DNA of 64,000 nt from Desulfobacteraceae bacterium. Lineage in GTDB: Bacteria > Desulfobacterota > Desulfobacteria > Desulfobacterales > UBA5616. The position numbers and the translations under genes were made by a program. Each line of letters begins with the position of its first letter. The stretch's first letter is position 1. The stretch is from the NCBI GenBank assembly GCA_013791935.1, contig VMSV01000150.1, positions 27,429 to 91,428 on the forward strand, given 5' to 3'. Below, one piece after another: positions 46,952-57,087 of this stretch. The notes beneath the pieces were generated by a model. It ran no database searches, was not told where the DNA came from, and worked only from the letters and a program-made list of their open reading frames with translations.

Positions 46952-48210
46952 GAGGCACCCTCTTTCCCAATCAGTCTCTTGATCAGCATGGGCTTGACCT
47001 GTTCCAGCAGATCCTTGATCCATGGATCATCAAAATGCAGACCCTCCTCCCCTTCTTTCAGTTCCCGGGGAATTTTCTTATCCAGGTCCGAAAGATGAGA
47101 GAGAAGGTTCAGCCTGGCTTCAGAATCATTTTTTAGTTCCTCAAACAAACCTGATAATTCTCCCATGGCTCCATCGCTTGGTTCAAGCAAGGGGTTGGAT
47201 AGGGGCATTCGGGTATTGAATTTTATTTTTTCCACCCAGACTTTGTCATTCCCGTGGGTTGCTGCCATGGACCGGATCTCATTGGACCATTTTTCAACGT
47301 CTGAAAGCATTGCTTCATGGGCCGGGGTCTCTCCCGTGATGTTCACCCGAAGGGCTAAGGGCATGTTCCGGTTTTTTTCAACCAGATCCTCCATTTTCCC
47401 TTTGAACCGGTCCACAACCTCAAAGGCACTTTCCGCATCCGTGGCATCAATATCCGCCATCCCCCACCGGACAACATCCATGGTTTTGAACAAAACCTTG
47501 GAACGCCCATTGTCCTCCACCGTCACCAGAGCGCAGCCCTTGGGGCCGCTTTCACGGATGTGACGCCCCTGGGTATTGCCGGAGAATACAATGGGAGGAT
47601 CCGCCTGAAGGATTTCATACTGATGCACATGGCCCAGGGCCCAATAATCGTATCCTTTGGCATTGAGTTGATCCAGGGTACAAGGAGCATAGGGTTCATG
47701 GCCTTCCCTTCCGTTTGCGCAGGTATGCAAAAGGCCTATGTTATAGAAGCCTTCCACAGGATCAGGATAGTTTTTTGACAGATCCGTTTTGACGTCCCTG
47801 GAAGCATAACTTTGGCCGTGCAAGGCCACCTGTAATTTTTTGATTTGAAAGCTGGTTGGCTGACTTGAGGGGAATAAAATCACATTCTCCGGAAATCGAA
47901 GATTTTTTGTGATTTTATTTGCGGCATCGTGGTTTCCGGCAAGGATGAAAGCACCGATCCCATGGTCCTTGAGCTTGGCCAGCTGCTTGACCAAAAAAAG
48001 ACCGGTATTATAGTCTTTCCAGTCACCATCATACAAATCACCGGAAAGGAGGATAAAAGCGACCTTCTCGGAAATAGCCGTCTCAATGAGATTGATAAAC
48101 GCCCGCCGGGTGGCCTGGCGAAATTCATCCACGGGCGCGCCTTCGTAAAGATCAAGCTGGTGGAGTGGGCTGTCTAAATGGACATCTGCTGCGTGGAGGA
48201 ACTTGAACAT
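46948..48210 (-). CDS. SbcD/YhaO-like DNA repair metallophosphoesterase
   Basis: MFKFLHAADVHLDSPL, LLSGDLYDGD, LAGNHD, WALGHVH. Confidence 0.92.
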   Translation of the reverse strand: MFKFLHAADVHLDSPLHQLDLYEGAPVDEFRQATRRAFINLIETAISEKVAFILLSGDLYDGDWKDYNTGLFLVKQLAKLKDHGIGAFILAGNHDAANKITKNLRFPENVILFPSSQPTSFQIKKLQVALHGQSYASRDVKTDLSKNYPDPVEGFYNIGLLHTCANGREGHEPYAPCTLDQLNAKGYDYWALGHVHQYEILQADPPIVFSGNTQGRHIRESGPKGCALVTVEDNGRSKVLFKTMDVVRWGMADIDATDAESAFEVVDRFKGKMEDLVEKNRNMPLALRVNITGETPAHEAMLSDVEKWSNEIRSMAATHGNDKVWVEKIKFNTRMPLSNPLLEPSDGAMGELSGLFEELKNDSEARLNLLSHLSDLDKKIPRELKEGEEGLHFDDPWIKDLLEQVKPMLIKRLIGKEGAS

Positions 48211-48298
48211 GGCATGCTCCGTATATTGACAATCCGTGAGCTTCATTGATAATTTAACCTTGTTTTTAAGGCCAACAGAGAATCAGATCAAGCTTTAA

Positions 48299-48565
48299 TT
48301 GGATTTCTTAAACACTCGAACGTGGAAAATGCAGGTGCAATCAAAAAAAACTTTTGCTGCAATAGACTATGGAATGTGCGATGCCAAAAATTGCGACCCG
48401 GACAACGGGGTTTGTGCAGCCGTGCTGGCATGCACCCATAAAGTGATTAAACAGATGGACGGGGCGTTTGAATCCCCCATTATTTTTCAAGACCTGTGCA
48501 TGGGATGCTGGGACTGTATTGAGGCCTGCCCGGCCCATGCCATTCAAATCAAGCGGGTGACCTAA
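48299..48565 (+). CDS. Small Fe-S protein (likely start MQVQSKK at 48329)
   Basis: CMGCWDCIEACP motif plus N-terminal Cys set. Confidence 0.7.
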   Translation: MDFLNTRTWKMQVQSKKTFAAIDYGMCDAKNCDPDNGVCAAVLACTHKVIKQMDGAFESPIIFQDLCMGCWDCIEACPAHAIQIKRVT

Positions 48566-50187
48566 GCAGCTTTCCGAATCATCGCCTCCCGGGTTTCCTC
48601 GATTTCCGTGCTCTCAAGATACTCATCAAAGGTCATGAGCCGATCGATCACGCCTCCGGGGGTAATCTCGATGATCCGGTTCACCACAGTATTCAAAAAC
48701 TCGTGGTCATGGGAGGTGAAAAGGATCACTTCGGGAAAATGGATCAAGCTGTTGTTCAGGGCTGTGATGGATTCCAGATCCAGATGATTGGTGGGTTCAT
48801 CCATCATCAGGACATTGGATTCGGAAAGCATCATTCTGGAAAGCATGCAACGGACTCTTTCCCCGCCGGAAAGCACGTTAACCTTTTTTACTGCTTCTTC
48901 CCCTGAAAACAGCATGCGGCCCAGGAAGGTCCGGGCAAAGCTTTCGCCCTCTGTGGGGGGAGAAAATTGAAGGAGCCAGTCGATCAGGCTGACCTCACCA
49001 TTAAAATAGGCGCTGTGTTCCTTGGGGAAATAGGACCGGGTGATGGTCTGCCCCCAATGGAAGGTCCCGCTGTCCGGTGCCATCTCACCGGAGAGGATTT
49101 GGAACAGCGTGGTCTTGGCAAGAGGGTTTCCCCCCACAAAGCCGATCTTGTCTCCGCCGTTCACCGTAAAGCTCACGTTGTTCAGCACTTTTTCGCCGTC
49201 AATGGTTTTGGTGAGCCGGTCCACTTCCAAGATCACGTTGCCGCAGGACCGTTCCGGCTTAAAGCTGATAAACGGGTATTTTCGTGATGAGGCCGGAATG
49301 TCTTCGATGGTAAGCTTCTCCAAAAGTTTCTTTCGGGAAGTGGCCTGTTTGGATTTGGAGGCATTGGAACTGAACCGTTGGATAAACGCTTTGAGTTCAT
49401 CCGCCCGTTCCGTGGTTTTCTTGTTTTCCGCCAATTTCTTTTTCAGGTTCAGTTGACTGGCCTGGTACCAGAAATCGTAATTTCCCACATACACCGAGAT
49501 TTTACTGAAATCAATGTCGGCAATGTGGGTGCACACCTGGTTCATGAAATGGCGGTCGTGGGATACCACAATCACCGTGTTCTGGAACCTGAAGAGAAAT
49601 TCTCCCAGCCAGGCAATGGATTTGATGTCCAGGTTGTTGGTGGGCTCGTCCAGAAGGAGAATGTCCGGATTCCCGAACAGAGCCTGGGCAAGGAGGACCC
49701 TCACCTTTTCCCCGCCATCGAGTTCCTTCATCTTTTTCCCATGCATGCCCTCGGAAATGGCCAGACTTTTTAAAAGAACCGCTGCTTCAGGCTCTGCATC
49801 ATAGCCGTTGGATTCTTCGAATTCGATCTCCAGTTCACTGGAACGGATACCGTCTTCTTCGGAAAAGTCCGGTTTTGCATACAGCGCATCTCTTTCCGTC
49901 ATAATGCGGTACAGTTTTTCATGGCCCATGATCACGGTGTTCAAAACCGTCTCTTCGTCAAAAGCAAAATGGTCCTGCCTTAAAACCGCAATCCTCTCCC
50001 CGGGTCCCACAGACACGGTGCCCGAGTCCGGCTCGGTATCCCCTGCCAGAATTTTTAAGAACGTGGATTTGCCCGCGCCATTGGCGCCGATGAGTCCATA
50101 GCAGTTGCCCGGTGTAAACTTAATATTCACGTCTTTAAATAAAACCCTCTTGCCGTAGGCAAGGGTGATGTTGGTGGTACAAATCAT
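48562..50187 (-). CDS. ABC-F family ATPase
   Basis: Two Walker A/signature sets: GLIGANGAGKSTFLKIL, LDGGEKVRVLLAQAL, GFVGGNPLAKTTLFQIL, LSGGERVRCMLSRMML, LMMDEPTNHLDLESI. Confidence 0.92.
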   Translation of the reverse strand: MICTTNITLAYGKRVLFKDVNIKFTPGNCYGLIGANGAGKSTFLKILAGDTEPDSGTVSVGPGERIAVLRQDHFAFDEETVLNTVIMGHEKLYRIMTERDALYAKPDFSEEDGIRSSELEIEFEESNGYDAEPEAAVLLKSLAISEGMHGKKMKELDGGEKVRVLLAQALFGNPDILLLDEPTNNLDIKSIAWLGEFLFRFQNTVIVVSHDRHFMNQVCTHIADIDFSKISVYVGNYDFWYQASQLNLKKKLAENKKTTERADELKAFIQRFSSNASKSKQATSRKKLLEKLTIEDIPASSRKYPFISFKPERSCGNVILEVDRLTKTIDGEKVLNNVSFTVNGGDKIGFVGGNPLAKTTLFQILSGEMAPDSGTFHWGQTITRSYFPKEHSAYFNGEVSLIDWLLQFSPPTEGESFARTFLGRMLFSGEEAVKKVNVLSGGERVRCMLSRMMLSESNVLMMDEPTNHLDLESITALNNSLIHFPEVILFTSHDHEFLNTVVNRIIEITPGGVIDRLMTFDEYLESTEIEETREAMIRKAA

Positions 50188-50211
50188 GTTTTTCTTGTTT
50201 CCTTTCCAAAT

Positions 50212-50238
50212 AAAAAACCACGGGAATGAATCCCGTGG
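50212..50238 (-). terminator. Rho-independent terminator of the 50308..50772 gene
   Basis: Minus strand CCACGGGA-TTCAT-TCCCGTGG followed by TTTTTT. Confidence 0.88.
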
Positions 50239-50307
50239 CTCAAAAGAGGTCTGTCCAATATCACTTTCCGGCAGGAAAGAAAATCTTTTTTTAAAGGATT
50301 GAACGCA

Positions 50308-50772
50308 TCAAAGGGTATATTTAAAATCATCCAGCAGCTTCTGTTCTCCAAAAACCGCCTTGCATTTTATGGTGTATTCGCCGGGCTGAGACAGATTGAT
50401 GTCTCCACCGTAGGCCCCGCTCATTCCCATGGTCATCACCTTTTGTTCAACGCCATCCGGGCCGATAATCAAATATCCCACCTTTGCGGAATCAATCGTT
50501 TTCTCATTGGCATCCTGAATACCGAGCATTAAATGATGGGTACCCATGCCTTTCATATCCATCCCCTGGTGCGAAGTGCCCACCTGGGCCTGCAAATCAA
50601 TCAGGCGATAAGATAGATGATAACCGTCAACCGCAGCGTCCCGAATGAGCTTTCCGGGACTTTCAGTATCCGGCATCTGCATATCATGGGATTTCATCTC
50701 TTCGGCTGCAAACGTCGTGGAAACAAGGACAAAGAAACCGGCCATTAAAATAAATAGAATGGATTTTCTCAT
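50308..50772 (-). CDS. Exported Met/His-containing protein, possible periplasmic metal-binding
   Basis: Signal peptide; HDMQMPD, HQGMDMKGMGTHHLM; next to Cus-like operon. Confidence 0.65.
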   Translation of the reverse strand: MRKSILFILMAGFFVLVSTTFAAEEMKSHDMQMPDTESPGKLIRDAAVDGYHLSYRLIDLQAQVGTSHQGMDMKGMGTHHLMLGIQDANEKTIDSAKVGYLIIGPDGVEQKVMTMGMSGAYGGDINLSQPGEYTIKCKAVFGEQKLLDDFKYTL

Positions 50773-51016
50773 AAAGTTATCTCCTCTTCAGTAGGTTTCA
50801 AATAAAATTAACCAATTGATTTTTTTAAAATAATAATTTATCATGCGTTGTCAAATTCATGACGGCAATAAAATACAAGAACCCACGTCCACCCTGAGAC
50901 ACCTTCGACTCCGGCACTTGCTTTTTTAGAACATCGATATATCTTAAAACCAGTTCAACCCATTAAAGATTGATGATTTTCGAGTTGTTTACATCCAATA
51001 AAAGGAGTGAAATGGC

Positions 51017-52300
51017 ATGATTTCAAAGATCGCCGGGTTTTCTTTGTTTTTTTTATGGGTCGCAGTGTCTTCGGGATACCCGCAAGAAATCGTTGAACTC
51101 AAGCTGGACCAGCTCGTTGAAGAGGCCGTTCACAACAACCCGGACCTCAAAGCAGCCCGTCATGAAACCGCTTCCGTCCAGGCCCGGATTTCCCAAGCCA
51201 AGGCATGGGACCCTCCGCAAGTCGGGGTGGAGTTTTTCAAGACCCCCATTGATAAATTCCCCAATCCCGCGGATGGTTCCATGGAAATGGATTATTTTGT
51301 TCAGCAAATGGTCCCTTTCCCGGGCAAACGCAGAGCCGCAAGCCGGGCGGCGGAAACCAATGCTGCCATGATGGATGGCAAATACCGCACTCTGGAGAAA
51401 AAAATCATTCGAGACGTCAAGAGCGCTGTTTATGCCCTTTATTTTGTCCAGTGGAAGATCCGGATCAATGCGGAAAATCAGGATTTGATGCATGAATTTA
51501 CGGAGATAGCAAAACGGCAATACGAGGTGGGAATGGGCAACCAGGCGGACATTCTTCGGTCCCAGACCGAGCTATCCATCCTGATGAACGAAGGAATCAA
51601 TCTTGAGCAGGAAATAAAATCCGCCGAGGCTGTGATCAATACCCTGTTGAGCCGTCCCACCAACGGACCCCTCGGAAATGTTCCGGATATTGTTGCCGAT
51701 CCTCCGGAAGCCACCTTTGATCAACTCAAAGCCCTGGCTCGGGAGGTTCGCCCGGAATTGCAATCCATGCGTGAATATATCGCCATGAACCAGGCGGAGG
51801 TTTCAGCGGCTGAACTTGACGTTTATCCGGATTTCATGGTCCGGGTCATGTACAAAGACATGGCCGACACCTCCAAGGATTACTGGTCCACCATGGGAAC
51901 AGCCAGCATTCCCCTGGGCTTTTGGGCTCGGGGGAGTTTCAAAGGAAAAATCCAGGAAAAAAACCAGATTCTTCGAAAATCGGAAGAGGATTTTCGCGCC
52001 ATGGAAAATACGGTACTTTTTCAAATCCAGGACGCTCTGGTCAATGTGGAATCCAACCGGAATCTGGCAGCCCTTTATAAAAACACCTTGATCCCCCAGA
52101 CGGAGCAAACCCTTTATTCCACACGATCCGCCTACCAGACCGGGAAAACGGCATTTTTTGCCCTGATTGATGTTTATCGCATGCTGCTGGACGCAAGGCT
52201 CAATTATCATCGATCGGCCATGAAAACCATGGAAAGCATCGCCGAACTGGAGCAGGCGGTGGGGTTGGACCTGGCCGAAATCAAACAACGGATTCAATAA
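51017..52300 (+). CDS. TolC-family outer membrane efflux protein
   Basis: NNPDLKAARHETASVQARISQAKAWDPPQVG; periodic coiled-coil pattern; operon with RND genes. Confidence 0.9.
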   Translation: MISKIAGFSLFFLWVAVSSGYPQEIVELKLDQLVEEAVHNNPDLKAARHETASVQARISQAKAWDPPQVGVEFFKTPIDKFPNPADGSMEMDYFVQQMVPFPGKRRAASRAAETNAAMMDGKYRTLEKKIIRDVKSAVYALYFVQWKIRINAENQDLMHEFTEIAKRQYEVGMGNQADILRSQTELSILMNEGINLEQEIKSAEAVINTLLSRPTNGPLGNVPDIVADPPEATFDQLKALAREVRPELQSMREYIAMNQAEVSAAELDVYPDFMVRVMYKDMADTSKDYWSTMGTASIPLGFWARGSFKGKIQEKNQILRKSEEDFRAMENTVLFQIQDALVNVESNRNLAALYKNTLIPQTEQTLYSTRSAYQTGKTAFFALIDVYRMLLDARLNYHRSAMKTMESIAELEQAVGLDLAEIKQRIQ

Positions 52301-52363
52301 TGGATTGGTTCTTCTGAATTCAAATCCAAGCCATTCAGAATGGCTTCGCCATGGAGCGGAAAA

Positions 52364-53848
52364 ATGAAAAAAATAGTCCTTACCGCAATGGTTTGCATTT
52401 CAATAGGTTTTGCCGCCGGGTGGTTTCTGTTCCACCACCAAAACCAACCTGTAATAAAAGAAACAGCCCGCAAGGTTCTTTATTATCAAAACCCGATGAA
52501 TCCGGAAATGACCTCGCCAACGCCGAAAAAAGCGCCCGACGGCATGGATTACGTGCCGGTGTATGCTGAAGCGGAGAAGCCTTCCGGCCAACGCAAGATC
52601 GCCTATTATCAGGACCCCATGCATCCCTGGTATACTTCGGACAAACCGGGAAAGGCCCCGGATTGTGGCATGGACCTGGTGCCGGTGTATCAGGAGGATA
52701 ATTCTGCCAAAGGGATTTATATCAACCCGACCACGGTGCAGAACATCGGAGTCACTACCGAAACCATCTCCCGGAGGAAGCTCACCAAAACCATCCGCAC
52801 CTCGGCCATTGTTGAATTCGACGAAACCCGGCTCTACAGCATCAACACCAAATTCATGGGATGGGTCGAAAAGCTCTACGTGGATTACACGGGAAGGGCC
52901 GTGAAAAAAGGGGAGCCGCTGCTGGATCTCTACAGCCCGGATATTGTCAGCACCCAGGAAGAATATCTTCAGGCCTTGCGCTACCGGGAACGGCTGCAGA
53001 AAAGCGAGCTGGCTACAGCCCGGCGAGAGGCGGACGAGCTGGTTCAAAGCACCCGGCGCCGTCTTAAATACTGGGATATTACAGACAGGGAAATCGCATC
53101 CCTTACCCTGCGAGGAAAACCCGGGCGTGCATTGACCATCCATTCACCGGCAAGTGGCATCGTGACCGATAAAATGGTGATTGATGGTCAGCAGGTCATG
53201 CCCGGAATGACGTTATACAAAATAGCCGATCTTACCACGGTATGGGTCACAGCGGATATTTACCAGTATGAGTTGGATTGGATACGCCTGGGTCAAGAGG
53301 TGAGCCTGGAGATGTCCTATCTTCCTGAAAAAGCCATTCAGGGAACCGTCACCTATATTTACCCATACCTGGATACTGCCACCCGAACGGCCAAAGTGCG
53401 CATTCAAGTCCTGAATACCCCTGATTTTGATCTGAAACCCGGAATGTTCGCCACCGTGAAGATTGTTTCCCTGGTCTCCCTTGACGATATTGCAGTGCCT
53501 GAACAAGCGATAATCCGGTCCGGCGAACGCAATGTGGTGATTATTTCCCTGGGTGGTGGCTATTTTGATCCCCGGAATGTGAGACTGGGGGCATCCGCCG
53601 ATGGGTTTGTGCAAATTCTTGAAGGCGTGCATGAAGACGAGAAAGTCGTCACCTCGGCCCAGTTTCTCATCGACTCGGAAAGTAATCTCAAGGCGTCCAT
53701 CGCCGGCATGAACCAGCCTGAAAAAACCGATAAAAAACCGGAGATCGATCCAAAACAGGTGGACGAATTTTTTGAAGATTTTGAACCAAAGCCCGTAACA
53801 AAATCCGCCGAGGAAGAGCATAAATTGGATGGCATGGAGATGAAATAA
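52364..53848 (+). CDS. RND efflux periplasmic adaptor (CusB/CzcB-like) with two N-terminal heavy-metal-binding motifs
   Basis: YYQNPMNPEMTSPTPKKAPDGMDYVPVY and YYQDPMHPWYTSDKPGKAPDCGMDLVPVY; adaptor core. Confidence 0.92.
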   Translation: MKKIVLTAMVCISIGFAAGWFLFHHQNQPVIKETARKVLYYQNPMNPEMTSPTPKKAPDGMDYVPVYAEAEKPSGQRKIAYYQDPMHPWYTSDKPGKAPDCGMDLVPVYQEDNSAKGIYINPTTVQNIGVTTETISRRKLTKTIRTSAIVEFDETRLYSINTKFMGWVEKLYVDYTGRAVKKGEPLLDLYSPDIVSTQEEYLQALRYRERLQKSELATARREADELVQSTRRRLKYWDITDREIASLTLRGKPGRALTIHSPASGIVTDKMVIDGQQVMPGMTLYKIADLTTVWVTADIYQYELDWIRLGQEVSLEMSYLPEKAIQGTVTYIYPYLDTATRTAKVRIQVLNTPDFDLKPGMFATVKIVSLVSLDDIAVPEQAIIRSGERNVVIISLGGGYFDPRNVRLGASADGFVQILEGVHEDEKVVTSAQFLIDSESNLKASIAGMNQPEKTDKKPEIDPKQVDEFFEDFEPKPVTKSAEEEHKLDGMEMK

Positions 53849-53899
53849 CGCCGGGATTCATGGCAGGAACAATGGAATCAGCAACAGGGACGTCCTATC

Positions 53900-56800
53900 A
53901 TGTTAAAAAAAATCATCGAATGGTCCATCAACAATAAATTTATGGTTATTCTGGCGACCTTGTTTCTCATCGCCTGGGGAATGTACTCCCTTTACAATAT
54001 TCCGGTGGACGCCATTCCCGATTTAAGCGACGTGCAGGTGATTATTTACACCGAATTTCCCGGTCAGTCACCCAGAACCCTTGAAGATCAAGTCACCTAC
54101 CCGCTTACCACCGCCATGGTGTCTGTGCCCAGCGCCAAGGTGGTCCGGGGCTACTCCTTTTTCGGCTATTCCCTGGTGTATGTCATCTTTGACGACGGGA
54201 CGGATATTTACTGGGCTCGAAGCAGGGTTCTGGAGTATCTGAACTACGCCGCAAAACGCCTGCCGCAAAACGTTACGCCCACCCTCGGGCCGGATGCCAC
54301 CGGCGTGGGCTGGGTTTTTGAATACACCCTTTCTTCCAAAAAACGCTCCCTCCAAGAACTGCGCTCCATTCAGGACTGGTACATGAAATACGGCCTCACG
54401 GCCGTGGAAGGTGTTGCCGAAGTGGCAAGTATCGGCGGGTTTGTCAAAGAGTACCAGGTCACCATCGATCCCATCAAGCTCATGGCCTATGATATCTCCA
54501 TCAATATGGTGGAAATGGCCATTATGAACTCCAACAATGATGTGGGCGGCGAGATCATTGAAATGGGTGAAATGGAGTTCATGGTCCGGGGACTGGGGTA
54601 TATTAAATCCATTGAGGACATCAAGACCATTCCCATCATGGTCGATCCCAAGCGAGGAACCCCGGTTTATCTAAGGGATATTGCGGACGTCACCATTGGA
54701 CCCCTCATGCGCCGGGGCATTGCCGAAAGCAACGGCGAAGGGGAAGTGGTGGGCGGCATCGTGGTTATGCGATACGGACAAAATGCCCTGGAGGTGATCC
54801 GCAAGGTCAAGGATAAACTGGAGGAACTCAAGGGAGGCCTTCCCGAGGATGTTAAAATCGAAACCGCATACGACCGGTCCGGGCTGATTCTTCACGCCAT
54901 CGACACCCTGAAAAGTAAGCTCATCGAAGAGATTCTGATTGTAGCCATTGTATGCATCCTTTTTCTTCTCCATTTCAGAAGCGCCATGGTGGCGGTGTTC
55001 ACCCTTCCCACGGCGATTCTGATTTCCTTTATCATCATGAAAATGCAGGGCATTAATGCCAACATCATGTCCTTAAGCGGAATCGCCATTGCCATCGGCG
55101 CCATGGTGGACGCGGCCATCATTATGATCGAAAACGCCCATAAGCACATCGAACATGAAAATGAAAAGCCCCCGGATCAGCGCCGGGACCATTGGATGTT
55201 GATCCTCGAATCCTCAAAAGAAGTGGGACCGGCCCTATTTTACTCCCTATTGGTGATCACCGTGTCGTTTATCCCGGTATTTACCCTGGAAGGCCAGGAA
55301 GGGCGACTTTTCAAACCCCTGGCCTTCACCAAAACCTATGCCATGGGGGCAGCGGCCATCCTGTCCATCACCATCGTCCCGGTTCTCATGGGATACTGGG
55401 TTCGTGGAAAAATTCTTCCGGAAACGAAAAATCCTCTAAACCGGCTTTTGATCGGGATCTATCATCCGGTGGTGAATTTTGTATTGCGATTCCCCAAGTT
55501 GATGATTGTTTTCCTGGTGGTGATGTTGGCAATCACCTGGATTCCCTTCAGCCGCATCGGGTCGGAATTCATGCCGCCCCTGTACGAAGGGGACTTGCTG
55601 TATATGCCCACAACCATGCCCGGCATATCCATTACCAAGGCCCGGGAACTGCTTCAACAGACCGACAAGATTATCCGTCAATTCCCCGAAGTGGAACGGG
55701 TGTTCGGCAAAGTCGGCCGGGCCGAAACCGCAACAGACCCCGCGGGCCTGGATATGATGGAAACCACCATCATGCTCAAACCCGAAGATCAGTGGCGGCA
55801 AGGCATGACAGTGGACCGACTCATTGATGAATTGAATCAGTCCATTCAGTTTCCCGGCCTCACCAATGCCTGGACCATGCCCATCAAAACCCGGACAGAC
55901 ATGCTCAGCACGGGGATCAAAACCCCGGTGGGCGTGAAAATTTCCGGGCCGGACCTTGCCGTCCTGGAAAACCTGGGCAAAGAGGTGGAAGCCGTGGTGC
56001 GCAAGGTTCCGGGGACACTCTCGGCGTTTGCCGAAAGAACCGTGGGAGGAAACTACCTGGATTTTGATATCAACCGCCAGGCCGCGGCAAGATACGGGCT
56101 CACCGTCGGGGATGTCCAAAAGGTAATCCAGATCGCCATGGGCGGCATGAGTATCACCTACACAGTGGAGGGACTGGAGCGATATCCGGTCAATCTTCGA
56201 TACAGCCGTGAGCTTCGGGACAACATCGATTCGTTAAAGCGCGTGCTGGTTCCCACCCCGGCAGGCCAGCACATTCCCATGGATCAACTGGCCGACATCA
56301 TCCCTCGAAAAGGACCCATGGTGATCCGGAGCGAAGGCTCCCGGCCCAATGCCTGGGTGTATGTGGATATTAAAAACATTGATGTGGGATCCTATGTACG
56401 GCAGGCAAAAATCGCCGTAGCGGAGTCCATCAAACTGCCACAGGGGTATAACATTGTCTGGAGCGGACAATACGAATACATGGCCCGGGCGGAAAAACGG
56501 CTCATGTTGGTCATCCCCATGACCCTGTTCATTATCTTTTTCATCCTCTACCTCAACACGCGATCTTTGCCCAAGGTGGCGATTGTGTTTCTGGCCGTGC
56601 CGTTTTCCCTCATCGGTGCGTTCTGGTATATCTATTTCCTGGGGTACAACCTGAGCATTGCGGTGTGGGTGGGAATCATCGCCCTAGCCGGCCTCGATGC
56701 TGAAACCGGGGTAGTGATGCTCCTTTATCTGGATGTGGCCTACGACGAACTAAAGAACAAAGGCCTCATGAACACCCTGGCTGATCTGAAAAACGCCATT

Positions 56801-57034
56801 CATCATGGTGCCGTACAGAGGGTGCGCCCGAAAATCATGACGGCTTCGGTGATCATTGCGGGCCTGCTGCCAATCATGTGGAGTCACGGCGCAGGGGCCG
56901 ACGTCATGAAACGGATTGCAGCCCCCATGATCGGGGGCGTGACCTCTTCCGTGCTCATGGAACTGCTCATCTATCCTGTAATTTATCTCCTGTGGAAAAG
57001 GCGGGGACTTTCTTCGGGAGATGTTCTGAAATAA
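53900..57034 (+). CDS. Heavy-metal RND transporter (CusA/CzcA-like)
   Basis: WSINNKFMVILATLFLIAWGMYSLYNIPVDAIPDLSDVQVIIYTEFPGQSP; AIAIGAMVDAAIIMIENAHKH; ILYLNTRSLPKVAIVFLAVPFSLIGAFW. Confidence 0.96.
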   Translation: MLKKIIEWSINNKFMVILATLFLIAWGMYSLYNIPVDAIPDLSDVQVIIYTEFPGQSPRTLEDQVTYPLTTAMVSVPSAKVVRGYSFFGYSLVYVIFDDGTDIYWARSRVLEYLNYAAKRLPQNVTPTLGPDATGVGWVFEYTLSSKKRSLQELRSIQDWYMKYGLTAVEGVAEVASIGGFVKEYQVTIDPIKLMAYDISINMVEMAIMNSNNDVGGEIIEMGEMEFMVRGLGYIKSIEDIKTIPIMVDPKRGTPVYLRDIADVTIGPLMRRGIAESNGEGEVVGGIVVMRYGQNALEVIRKVKDKLEELKGGLPEDVKIETAYDRSGLILHAIDTLKSKLIEEILIVAIVCILFLLHFRSAMVAVFTLPTAILISFIIMKMQGINANIMSLSGIAIAIGAMVDAAIIMIENAHKHIEHENEKPPDQRRDHWMLILESSKEVGPALFYSLLVITVSFIPVFTLEGQEGRLFKPLAFTKTYAMGAAAILSITIVPVLMGYWVRGKILPETKNPLNRLLIGIYHPVVNFVLRFPKLMIVFLVVMLAITWIPFSRIGSEFMPPLYEGDLLYMPTTMPGISITKARELLQQTDKIIRQFPEVERVFGKVGRAETATDPAGLDMMETTIMLKPEDQWRQGMTVDRLIDELNQSIQFPGLTNAWTMPIKTRTDMLSTGIKTPVGVKISGPDLAVLENLGKEVEAVVRKVPGTLSAFAERTVGGNYLDFDINRQAAARYGLTVGDVQKVIQIAMGGMSITYTVEGLERYPVNLRYSRELRDNIDSLKRVLVPTPAGQHIPMDQLADIIPRKGPMVIRSEGSRPNAWVYVDIKNIDVGSYVRQAKIAVAESIKLPQGYNIVWSGQYEYMARAEKRLMLVIPMTLFIIFFILYLNTRSLPKVAIVFLAVPFSLIGAFWYIYFLGYNLSIAVWVGIIALAGLDAETGVVMLLYLDVAYDELKNKGLMNTLADLKNAIHHGAVQRVRPKIMTASVIIAGLLPIMWSHGAGADVMKRIAAPMIGGVTSSVLMELLIYPVIYLLWKRRGLSSGDVLK

Positions 57035-57087
57035 TTCGTCCGGCAATTCAAACCGGTGGTTGATGGATTCGTAAACGAAATGCCTTC

